From contig VXSB01000063.1 in the NCBI GenBank assembly GCA_009838175.1, forward strand, positions 1 through 48,511: a stretch of DNA of 48,511 nt, in the 5' to 3' direction. Position numbers and translations under genes: made by a program. Origin of the DNA: Chloroflexota bacterium. Lineage in GTDB: Bacteria; Chloroflexota; Dehalococcoidia; Lucifugimonadales; Lucifugimonadaceae. The notes under the pieces are model-generated. The model saw only the letters and a program-made list of their open reading frames with translations. It did not search any database and was not told where the DNA came from. Of the stretch, positions 41,544 through 48,511 are shown in pieces (position 1 is the stretch's first letter; each line of letters begins with the position of its first letter).

Positions 41544-44393
41544 TCAGACATTCTGCCGCCTACGCGCCAGCAACACTCCTCCAAGAACGATCACGCCCCC
41601 AACAATCATCATCATCACCAGCATCAACAACCCATTCCTAGAAGGCGCGTAGCCTCCAGTATCCGGATCTGCAATCTCATCCGGATCCGGCACCGCCGTC
41701 GGAATCGCGTCTGGAGATCCCGCAGTGCCGACCGCTATGGACGCCGGAAGTGTGCCGAGGTTGCCGCACACGTTGATACCCGCTTGGGTGATCCGCACCG
41801 AGGCCGACAGCACCGTCAGCGTGCCGTCGGGGTTGTTCACCACAATCGCCACGTTCGAGAGGTCGTGGCGCGCCTCCGGAGGCAGCGGTACGCACACCTC
41901 CAGTGGCGCGTTCAAGACGTACGAAGATATCGACGTCTCGGTCGCGTCGACGGCGAGCACGTCGTAGCGGTCGCCGACCAGCGTGTAACGCTGACGCGTC
42001 ATACCGACGTTCGAAGCCGGACCCGCAGCGTCGACGCGCGCTCCCACGATCTCGAGGTTGGGAACCACGCCCGGCTCTGCCGACAACGTAACCTCGCCGT
42101 CGTCGAAGAAGCCTCCTTGCTCGGGCGTGAAAACATCGTACTGACGACCCTCGGCGTCGGCCAGCACCGACGGAATCTCCCCTACCGGATTCTTCGGTGC
42201 CGGCCGTTCCTCTGGTACCGCCGAAGGTCGTCGGACTTTGATGGTGAATTTCGCGTTGCATCGCTCCGCAGTCTCCTCCGCGTCCTCGCCGATCAGACAC
42301 GCGATTCGGGGGGAGGTCGCCGTGACGACGTGCGTACCGGGGCTGGAGGGAGCGGTATAGGTGATTGTGTTTGCACGGTCGGTCGTTCTGATGCTTCCCC
42401 CCGCTCCGCCGTCGTCCCATATGAACACATGCCCTATGCCCAGATCGTTGTTCAGAATGTCTTGACGACCGTAGATGTCGAAACTCAGACGTATGGTGTC
42501 GCCCTGGGACACCGTCACGTCACGGATGGATGGCTCGATGCGCCCGATCAGACCTCCGGTACCACCGGCACCCCTGAAGCCCAAAACGCCTTCCGCAACC
42601 GCCGGTACGAACAGCGAGAAGCTGTCCGTCATGCCGCATACCGCGGAGTCCGCATAGATGTCCGCGCGAGCGAGAGCTGTCCAGGTTGCACCGCCGTCGT
42701 CTGACTTCAGCAGCACTAGCTCTTCATCTGCTTCCTCCGCCGGAACCGGTATACAGACCACCGCTGGTGCGCCGGGTATTCCTTCCAACAGATTGCCCTC
42801 AGCATCGCGGTACTCCAAGACGATTTCTACCGCCGAAGACGATAGCACTCTGACGATTCTGGAGATGCCGGGATGCGAGGGGACATGCACATCCTCGGGA
42901 TCGAGCGAGACTGGGGTCAACGTCACGCTGGACTGAGACGGGTCAGCACCAGACGGCAACGAGAGGTTGAGGAATGAATTCCCAATCCACCGCCCTGAGT
43001 CTGCGAATAATTCGGTCGGCAGTCCAACCGATTCCAACCCCGTCAAGCCAATCACCACTTCATAGCCTCCGGTCAGCATGTTCCCGTGCACACGAATATC
43101 TCGAAGCATCGTCAATTCGCTCAACTCCGAAGGTACTTCGCCGGTGAGGGCGTTGTTGTGCAACCAGAGCTCCTGCAGATTCGTCAGGTTGCCTAGTTGG
43201 GCGGAGATTGTGCCCGATAGCTGGTTGTCGTTGAGATAAAGCCTCTCTAAATTCGACAAACCGCTAAGGTTGTTCAGGTCATCCAGACCTCCAGTTTCAA
43301 AATACCCCACAATATCGCCCGTCAACCGGTTTCCACTGAGATCGATCTCCTTCGCAGCAGTCGCTCTTTCCAAAGTGGTTGGGATCCCGCCCGTCAAATG
43401 GTTGTCCGAGAGATTTAGATACTCCAACTGGGACAAATCAGCCCATGTGGGCCCGCTAGATTGCGTATCGAAATATTCACCCCGGATTATGCCCCCCAGA
43501 TTATTGTCGCTGAGATCAAGATGAGTCAGCCGTGTCAGCTGAAATAAGAACGAGGTATCTGTCCCCGAAAGATCATTCTCCAACGGACCACTTCCGAACT
43601 CGTTTCCGTTGAGATACAGATGAGTCAGGTGATAAGTACCTCCGGTATTGCCCCAATTCGGCGGAATAGCGCCCGAAAACCGGTTGTCGTTGAGATACAG
43701 ATGCTCCAGCACGGGCATATGAGCGCTGAACAAGTTGGCCGGGATCATGCCCGTCAGACCGTTATTGCCGAGATTCAGATAAGTCAAGTTACTGAAGTTT
43801 CCCGATCCCGTTGACCATTCAGACGGGATGGTGCCCGTAAGTTGGTTCCCACTTAGATCAAGGCGAGTCAGCGGGTTTCCAACCGGAATCTGACTCACCC
43901 TCCCGCTCAGCAGAGAACTGATCCAAGCCGGAAGCGAGCCCGTCAACTCGTTATCACCTAGATCCAGCACCTGCAACTCATTCAGAGTGCTCAGATCAGG
44001 GATCGTGCCCCTCAACCCGCGTCCCGACAAATCGATCTCCGTCACACGTGCGACCTGCAGATGAGGGTAGTTCGGTGGCGGTCCGAGGATCGTTAACTCA
44101 GCCACCGTTATCCCATCCCAATCATCGGCTTCCCCCGTCGGGTCATCAAATACAACCCCGCTGTTACCCCAGTCGAGATTCGCCGTCCCACGCAGCGTGT
44201 CCTTGATCGCCAGTAAAGCCGCGCAGTCGGACCGTAGCGAAGTTTTCGTAGCATCGGTAATCAGAGCCGCGCAGATTTGGGCCGGCGTCTGCTCCTGAGC
44301 TTGCAGCCGCTCGACATCCTGAGCCGCGAAGAACAGTAGCGCCACCGCCACCGCCGCACCCGCAAATACCCAAACTAGGGCGCTACGAAGCAT
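41544..44393 (-). CDS. LRR surface protein with C-terminal membrane anchor
   Basis: A 949-residue exported protein. The N-terminus LVWVFAGAAVAVALLFFAA is a signal peptide. About 124-444 are leucine-rich repeats of the plant-like NxLTGxIP type with several longer, irregular units. Ig-like or beta-rich domains follow with scattered Cys pairs, an acidic proline-poor linker, and a C-terminal helix (about 921-943, LLMLVMMMIVGGVIVLGGVL) ending LARRRQNV. This is a stop-transfer anchor without an LPxTG motif. ATG 44393 gives the cleanest signal peptide; a TTG 42 nt upstream is the alternative. Probably a cell-surface adhesin or binding protein. Unlike the LRR lipoprotein at 10236 it has no Thr/Pro linker. 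Confidence 0.85.
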   Translation of the reverse strand: MLRSALVWVFAGAAVAVALLFFAAQDVERLQAQEQTPAQICAALITDATKTSLRSDCAALLAIKDTLRGTANLDWGNSGVVFDDPTGEADDWDGITVAELTILGPPPNYPHLQVARVTEIDLSGRGLRGTIPDLSTLNELQVLDLGDNELTGSLPAWISSLLSGRVSQIPVGNPLTRLDLSGNQLTGTIPSEWSTGSGNFSNLTYLNLGNNGLTGMIPANLFSAHMPVLEHLYLNDNRFSGAIPPNWGNTGGTYHLTHLYLNGNEFGSGPLENDLSGTDTSFLFQLTRLTHLDLSDNNLGGIIRGEYFDTQSSGPTWADLSQLEYLNLSDNHLTGGIPTTLERATAAKEIDLSGNRLTGDIVGYFETGGLDDLNNLSGLSNLERLYLNDNQLSGTISAQLGNLTNLQELWLHNNALTGEVPSELSELTMLRDIRVHGNMLTGGYEVVIGLTGLESVGLPTELFADSGRWIGNSFLNLSLPSGADPSQSSVTLTPVSLDPEDVHVPSHPGISRIVRVLSSSAVEIVLEYRDAEGNLLEGIPGAPAVVCIPVPAEEADEELVLLKSDDGGATWTALARADIYADSAVCGMTDSFSLFVPAVAEGVLGFRGAGGTGGLIGRIEPSIRDVTVSQGDTIRLSFDIYGRQDILNNDLGIGHVFIWDDGGAGGSIRTTDRANTITYTAPSSPGTHVVTATSPRIACLIGEDAEETAERCNAKFTIKVRRPSAVPEERPAPKNPVGEIPSVLADAEGRQYDVFTPEQGGFFDDGEVTLSAEPGVVPNLEIVGARVDAAGPASNVGMTRQRYTLVGDRYDVLAVDATETSISSYVLNAPLEVCVPLPPEARHDLSNVAIVVNNPDGTLTVLSASVRITQAGINVCGNLGTLPASIAVGTAGSPDAIPTAVPDPDEIADPDTGGYAPSRNGLLMLVMMMIVGGVIVLGGVLLARRRQNV

Positions 44394-44611
44394 CTCGACA
44401 TCGCGGGTTGAATAGCTGTACCCCCATATTTCCAACTAATGTTCAAATCATTGAGTGATCTAGCTTTACTAGACTTCCGACCAGCCTTAGCTGGATAGAG
44501 TCTCGAGCCACTCGACTCGTTGTTGGAAATGTCCATGCTCATCCAGTAAATCGTTCTCGCGTTGTTGGTCAGGAACGAAAACACGTCGCGGCGAATCGCC
44601 GGTGGGCGCAC

Positions 44612-44700
44612 CGTCCGTGCCACTTTCACCGACCTAAACAACCGATACTATGACCCAACACCATGTCTATGGCATGGCAAACTAGAGATTTTGTATGACA
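44612..44700 (-). promoter_or_regulatory. Conserved upstream block, copy 1
   Basis: On the minus strand, upstream of the LRR surface protein, this block aligns without gaps over about 60 nt to 47011-47070. The shared core is TTTGCCATGCCATAGACATG here and TTTGTCACTCCATAGACATG there, with TCATAG further downstream. Conservation while the neighbouring sequence has drifted suggests a promoter or operator. Exact promoter elements are not certain. Confidence 0.5.
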
Positions 44701-44758
44701 GCTATATGTCGCTACGAATGCCCGTCAGGAATAGCAACGCGCAGCACCCGCCAAAACG

Positions 44759-45519
44759 CTACTTTCCGCCGCGGATGAGGACGCCCTTGTTGCCAGCCCG
44801 TGCCGGCATTGCTCTGTTCGCGACGCCGAGGGTGCGTGATGAACCAAAAGCTTCCTAGGATCGCGACGATGCCAATCATCATCAAGAGCGGTAACGCGCA
44901 GTAGGTTCGGTCGACGGGGATGAGTTGCTATTTGCGATCAGGGCTCTGAGACCATACATACGCCAGTTCTTGTTGGCTACACCTAGTATCGGTGCGTTCG
45001 ATCAGGCGGCTGACCTTTCTCTAGGTATTCCGTTGGGCATGTCATGTGCTCGCGGGGTTGATGCTGCCCCTTCTGCCAGTCCTTCCTTCATCCGATCTTC
45101 ACCAGCGAGCGTCGAGTCGCGCTAGTCTTCGCGACGTGCATGTAGCCGACTTGCTGATCTCTCCGAAACCGAGGAACGTCAGAACGTTATAGGGCCCTTC
45201 GTAGAGCGGGCAAGATTTCCTGCCCTGCCTCTCAGTGTTCTCGTAGAGCGTCACCAGCTGTCCTTCGGGCACGACGGAGAACGCAGGAATTTGTAGTAGT
45301 GACAGCCGAACGGTAAGACAGTCCGCTTGCCCGATTGGTGATGCTGTCTGAAGGTGGTTGCCATCTAGCATTCCATTTCTTATCTGTTTCAGCGAATGGT
45401 CACTTCAACGCTCCCTGGATGCCCGGATTTCGCATTATTGACTCCCCGCAACTGCTCGGCGCAGATAACCCAAGAGCCATCGTCAACGTCGTGCTGGTAT
45501 GTGAGCGTGGTCGTCGGCA
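44759..45519 (-). pseudogene. Frame-broken coding remnant of a surface protein with C-terminal membrane anchor
   Basis: No intact gene, but several protein-like stretches follow one another on the minus strand in different frames. They include TYQHDVDDGSWVICAEQL (stop at 45389), QLVTLYENTERQGRKSC (in 45099-45371), ANKNWRMYGLRALIANSNSS (about 44890-45000), and a hydrophobic helix YCALPLLMMIGIVAILGSFW followed by FITHPRRREQ and, after a one-base shift, GVLIRGGK and a stop at 44759. Helix plus basic tail is the same design as the anchor of the neighbouring LRR protein. The simplest reading is the decayed 3' part of a longer version of the adjacent FN3 protein gene. Consensus errors in the assembly are an alternative. 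Confidence 0.5.
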
Positions 45520-46932
45520 CTACCTGCTTGCTTGGCTTACGCTGCCACTTCCAATGATTATGCCGCTAGAGTTCTTTGCGACAACGCCGAACCATACATC
45601 GTAACCGTCCCAATTTAAATGAGTTGCGAGTATCCAAGATGCCGTTCGACCGCTCCCGCTTCCACTCCTGTCTGCTGTCCTACCAGTACGATCGTATCTA
45701 CGACGCGCAGAGTTCCATTCCACTTGGTAAAGCGTTGCGTCCCACTCATAAGTAGTTGCACCAGGCACAGCATCCCAAGCAGCACTGCTTGCGCTCGCTG
45801 TGGTTGACGTGATGCGAACAGACATAGAGGATGGCGGTGGCAAAGGCGTGGGCGTTGCCGTCGGTGTAGGAGTGTTAGTAGGCGTTGGCGTGGCGGTTGG
45901 CGTCGCCGTTGGGGTGGAGGTCGGTGTGGGAGTCGCGGTTGCTGTAGGAGCAGGTGTCGCGGTTGCCGTAGGAGTCGCCGTGGGCGTGTCTGTCGCATCC
46001 GGCGTGGGCGTTGGTGTCGCGGCGATGATGGTGAAACTGTCATCATCGGAACCGCCGCCTGAGAAATCGGTGCCCATCGCATTGACTTTGATGCGGTAAT
46101 CGCCCGACGGACATGAGCCGTCGATGTCAACCTTCATCTCCTCGGACTCGTTGTGCGGAGGAGAGAAGAGCGTGCCGTATCCCGCAGGCGTGTTGGGCGA
46201 GCATGTGCTGGTAACGTCGGTGCCAGAACTGTTCCTGATGATGACCTGCACCATATATGTCCGCGATGCGAGCAGGTTCTTGAGTTCGACGACGATAGTC
46301 GATACATGCCCCTCGTTGATCGGAGACGGCACTTCGATGTCCATTCCGAACACGATGGGTGTGGGTGTCGGAGTCGGTGTGTCGGTAGGGGTAGGCGTAG
46401 GGGTGGGCGTCGGTGTCAGGGTCGGTGTGGGTGTCGGAGTAGCCGTGGGCGTGGGTGTCGATGTAGGGGTCGGTGTCGCCTCCGCCGCGGTTGTTCCCCT
46501 GCCCCAGTTGCTCCATACCACCCAGTGCTTCGGCGCGCGCTCGGATGGAGCGATTGCCCCCATGATGGCGAACCAGTACCGGGTCTCGGGCTTGAGACCC
46601 GTCAGGGTGGTAGTGATCGAAGGCTCGGTGACCTGCTGCCCCGACGCACCAGGTTCGGGCAGATTGATCTTCTGCAACTTGACGCCCTTGCCGTTGTCCT
46701 TGACCGAGTACAGCGAGTAATGCTTGATGTCGTCGCCGCCCTTTCGCCACTGGACGTCGATGGAGTCGTGCGTGACGTTGGTGAAAGAGTCTATGGTCGG
46801 CGCGTCCACGCCCCCGTGCGCGGCGTAGACCATGCCGCGATCCGGAGTTTGATGGGACAGGAACAGTGCGAGACCGACCGCGGCAGCCATCAGCACGACC
46901 AGAGCATGAGGGGCAAACGTCTTCAGATGCAA
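45520..46932 (-). CDS. Fibronectin type III / TPT-linker surface protein
   Basis: A 470-residue exported protein starting at a TTG with GGAG 7 nt upstream. The signal peptide (ALVVLMAAAVGLALFLS) is followed by an FN3-like domain (about 40-145, containing GLKPETRYWFAI). Then come a TPT linker, a beta-rich module (about 189-300, ELKNLLASRTYMVQVI) that is nearly identical to the next gene, a second TPT linker, and a second FN3-like domain (about 367-470, VPGATTYEWDATL). It has no anchor of its own. Coding-like sequence continues in other frames behind the stop, so it may be the truncated N-terminal part of a longer anchored protein. Function probably surface binding. Confidence 0.75.
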   Translation of the reverse strand: MHLKTFAPHALVVLMAAAVGLALFLSHQTPDRGMVYAAHGGVDAPTIDSFTNVTHDSIDVQWRKGGDDIKHYSLYSVKDNGKGVKLQKINLPEPGASGQQVTEPSITTTLTGLKPETRYWFAIMGAIAPSERAPKHWVVWSNWGRGTTAAEATPTPTSTPTPTATPTPTPTLTPTPTPTPTPTDTPTPTPTPIVFGMDIEVPSPINEGHVSTIVVELKNLLASRTYMVQVIIRNSSGTDVTSTCSPNTPAGYGTLFSPPHNESEEMKVDIDGSCPSGDYRIKVNAMGTDFSGGGSDDDSFTIIAATPTPTPDATDTPTATPTATATPAPTATATPTPTSTPTATPTATPTPTNTPTPTATPTPLPPPSSMSVRITSTTASASSAAWDAVPGATTYEWDATLYQVEWNSARRRYDRTGRTADRSGSGSGRTASWILATHLNWDGYDVWFGVVAKNSSGIIIGSGSVSQASR

Positions 46933-46983
46933 GTAAAAACTCCGTTTCTAGCAGATTCATCCAACCAGCGACAGGAACCCGAT

Positions 46984-47080
46984 GTCCGGGCCACATTCGA
47001 CGACCAATAACTGAATCTATGATCGAAATTCATGTCTATGGAGTGACAAACGAGCATCTTTATGTGACAAATACGTGTCA
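46984..47080 (-). promoter_or_regulatory. Conserved upstream block, copy 2, with direct repeat
   Basis: Upstream of the FN3 protein gene (minus strand). It contains two TTTGTCAC boxes 21 nt apart, about two helical turns, a spacing typical for tandem binding of a regulator. The second box is followed by TCCATAGACATG, shared exactly with copy 1 upstream of the LRR protein. The first box in copy 1 is weaker. A promoter plus operator is likely; which regulator is unknown. Confidence 0.5.
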
Positions 47081-47110
47081 TCAAGAATAAGCGTCTGGAC
47101 AAATAGACGC
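47081..47110 (-). terminator. Candidate intrinsic terminator
   Basis: On the minus strand GCGTCT (47110-47105) pairs with AGACGC (47096-47091) around ATTTGTCC and is followed by TTATTCTT. It lies about 20 nt behind the stop of the short coding tail at 47129, so it may end transcription coming from the Gly-rich protein gene. Confidence 0.55.
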
Positions 47111-47128
47111 GTAGGCCCCGCCAAAACG

Positions 47129-47335
47129 CTACTTGCCGTCGTGGGTGGAGACGGCATTGTTGCCAGTCTGTGCCGGCATGCCCTGCTCGCGACGCCGAGG
47201 GTGCGTGATGAACCAAAGGGGGAAATCATCGTAGTCGTATCTGTCTGCGCGGTACTGACTTGCATCGACCGCGGTGTACTTGAGAACGAGTTCCCATTGC
47301 TCCACGGCAACGCCAGTAGGAGCGTGCAACGGGTA
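47129..47335 (-). pseudogene. Short coding tail, homologous to the remnant at 44759
   Basis: A minus-strand frame with protein-like content and no good start: EQWELVLKYTAVDASQYRAD, then DYDDFPLWFITHPRRREQG and NNAVSTHDGK to a stop at 47129. Over its last 30 codons it aligns with the remnant ending at 44759 (FITHPRRREQ ... GGK), but here the hydrophobic helix is not visible. It follows a TGA at 47336-47338. It may be the displaced 3' end of the Gly-rich protein gene or a small gene of its own. Confidence 0.4.
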
Positions 47336-47456
47336 TCAGTTGGATTTCCCGACCGGGGCTGCGGTTCCATGCCCGCTCCGGATCATCGCTGGACACCTAG
47401 ATCTAGGTACGCTTGATCAGGCGGGCGACCTTTCTCTTGGGTATTCCGTTCGCATG
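47336..47456. other. Interval behind the Gly-rich protein gene
   Basis: Contains the block 47393-47458, which matches 44980-45052 in the remnant region (shared pieces include ACACCTAG, GATCAGGCGG, GACCTTTCTCT and GTATTCCGTT). It begins exactly at the TGA of the Gly-rich protein gene. I see no gene here. Confidence 0.5.
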
Positions 47457-48511
47457 TCACTCAAGAAGTATCGCTATGGGCTTGAGTTTCAAGAAACCGT
47501 TGCCGCCGTCTTCGCCGTTTCTGCCGTTGCCGCCGTTGTTCGCGAAATCGACGGGGTCGCTGCCAAACACGCCTCTGCCCTTCTTGCCTTCGCCGCCGCG
47601 CCCTCCGTCGCCGCCTGCTCCGACAGTTATCTTGACGATAGTGCCTTTGGGGAATCGGAATGTGCCTTCTCGCTCGCGACCGCCTGCACCACCGCCACCG
47701 CCGTCCCCGCCGCTAGCGTAGTAGATACGACCGATGTTGCTGCCACGGCCACCGAATCCGCCGTTACCGCCATCGCCGCCGTTGGGGGCACCGCCGTCTT
47801 CGCCATCTCCACCGCGTCGGCAGTCGCCACCCGGAGGAGTGCAACGCCCGCCGCCAGAGATTTGCCCACCCCCGCCTCCAGATGCAGTGAATGTGTAAGT
47901 TCCAGTGCCGCGGGTACGCGGGTATTCGAAGGTTGTGCCTCCACCCGCTTCGCCCGCTTCCGGAGCCCTTGCTTTCTCGCCTGATCCAGCAGTGACGTTA
48001 CCGCCGTCTCCACCAGCACCACCACCTCCGCCGCCGCGCAACGAGACTCTTACGTTGACGTTGCTTTCCCAAGGCCACCGCAAGGTATACGTTCTCCCCG
48101 TGCTGCGGTAAGTCCTTTCCGAATAGTCGGGTGTCGGTGTTGGCGTAGGAGGAACTGGTGTAACAGTAGGTGTGGGGGTTGGAGTGGCCGTAGCAGTAGG
48201 AGTGGGAGTCGGTGTGTTTGTCGCCGTAGGAATGGGCGTTGGCGTTGCCGCTATGATCGTGAAGCTGGCTTCATCAGAACCGCCTCCTGCGAAGTCGGTG
48301 CCTATCGCTCTGACTTGGATGCGGTAATCACCCGACGGACATGAGCCGTCGATGTCAACCTTCATCTCCTCGGTTTCGGCGTGCGGGGAAGAGAATGTCG
48401 TCCCATACCCCGCTGGCGTGTTGGGGGAACACGTAGAGGTGACGTCGGTGCCAGAGCTGTTCCTGATGATGACCTGCACCATATATGTCCGCGATGCGAG
48501 CAGGTTCTTGA
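47457..48511 (-). CDS. Partial TPT-linker / glycine-rich surface protein (5' end outside window)
   Basis: The frame is open through the right edge, so about 351 C-terminal codons are visible. The first visible part, KNLLASRTYMVQVIIRNSSG, continues a beta-rich module shared with the FN3 protein gene, after which a short TPT linker leads to a different C-terminal domain. This begins YRSTGRTYTLRWPWESNV and is extremely Gly-rich (runs such as GGGGGGAGGDGG), ending in FLKLKPIAILLE. Gly-rich sheets of this kind occur in bacterial surface and fibre-like proteins. No anchor is seen before the stop. Function unknown. Confidence 0.75.
   Translation of the reverse strand, partial: KNLLASRTYMVQVIIRNSSGTDVTSTCSPNTPAGYGTTFSSPHAETEEMKVDIDGSCPSGDYRIQVRAIGTDFAGGGSDEASFTIIAATPTPIPTATNTPTPTPTATATPTPTPTVTPVPPTPTPTPDYSERTYRSTGRTYTLRWPWESNVNVRVSLRGGGGGGAGGDGGNVTAGSGEKARAPEAGEAGGGTTFEYPRTRGTGTYTFTASGGGGGQISGGGRCTPPGGDCRRGGDGEDGGAPNGGDGGNGGFGGRGSNIGRIYYASGGDGGGGGAGGREREGTFRFPKGTIVKITVGAGGDGGRGGEGKKGRGVFGSDPVDFANNGGNGRNGEDGGNGFLKLKPIAILLE

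Noticed and set aside
41784-42704. Long plus-strand open frame inside the LRR surface-protein gene
   Set aside because: Arg-rich composition with no recognisable domain, fully inside a well-supported minus-strand gene; a consequence of the codon usage of the real gene.
45800-46500. CRISPR-like or minisatellite array in the short repeats of the right end
   Set aside because: The periodicity is that of 6-9-nt Thr-Pro codon units in frame with a real gene, without spacers or conserved repeat length.

Overview
The window looks like a chromosomal segment of a moderately GC-rich bacterium, most probably a member of the Chloroflexota (SAR202 / Dehalococcoidia-like). This is inferred from three things: surface lipoproteins with long Thr-Pro-Thr-Pro linkers, four enolase-superfamily paralogues in one locus (expansion of this family is a known SAR202 trait), and eukaryote-like LRR, PKD and fibronectin-type domains. 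No rRNA, tRNA, CRISPR array, transposase or phage gene was recognised, so the taxonomic call rests on gene content only.

Layout. 1-990: edge region and a GNAT acetyltransferase. 1012-9287 (minus): a tightly packed six-gene run, E1 alpha - E1 beta - E2 of a 2-oxoacid dehydrogenase, lipoate-attaching LipB, a 988-residue lipoprotein (PKD / Ig-like / beta-propeller / degenerate cyclophilin) and threonine synthase, most genes overlapping or touching. 9489-15015: a stand-alone cyclophilin lipoprotein, a two-block LRR lipoprotein and a membrane-anchored VWA-like protein. 15260-21916: two pairs of enolase-superfamily enzymes flanking three tandem paralogous small membrane proteins on the other strand. 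21925-31344: SDR dehydrogenase, sulfite-oxidase-like molybdoenzyme, VapBC, medium-chain dehydrogenase, GH4 glycosidase, a lipoprotein with a duplicated domain, aldehyde dehydrogenase, SMP-30 lactonase and HAD phosphatase, followed by a second SMP-30 protein at 31408. 32469-41354 (plus): a pentose-phosphate cluster, tkt - rpiB - tal - pgi - unknown - gnd - zwf. 41544-48511 (minus): giant or repetitive surface proteins with LRR, FN3, TPT-linker and Gly-rich modules, broken coding remnants and duplicated intergenic blocks.

How it may fit together. The central region reads like a sugar and sugar-acid oxidation locus: GH4 releases sugars, SDR/MDR dehydrogenases oxidise them, SMP-30 proteins open lactones, enolase-superfamily dehydratases act on the sugar acids and ALDH oxidises aldehydes. 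The phosphorylated route (zwf, gnd, rpiB, tal, tkt, pgi) lies next to it, but no classical 6-phosphogluconolactonase or Rpe is visible in the window; an unrecognised 318-residue protein sits between pgi and gnd.

Intergenic DNA is rich in structured repeats. The most notable is a roughly 65-nt two-hairpin element present in at least five plus-strand copies, with compensatory changes in its second stem, often next to a second palindromic repeat family (GTCAT...ATCCAGAGG). The right end carries two divergent copies of a 3'-end/intergenic module, suggesting that the surface-protein array evolves by duplication and module exchange.
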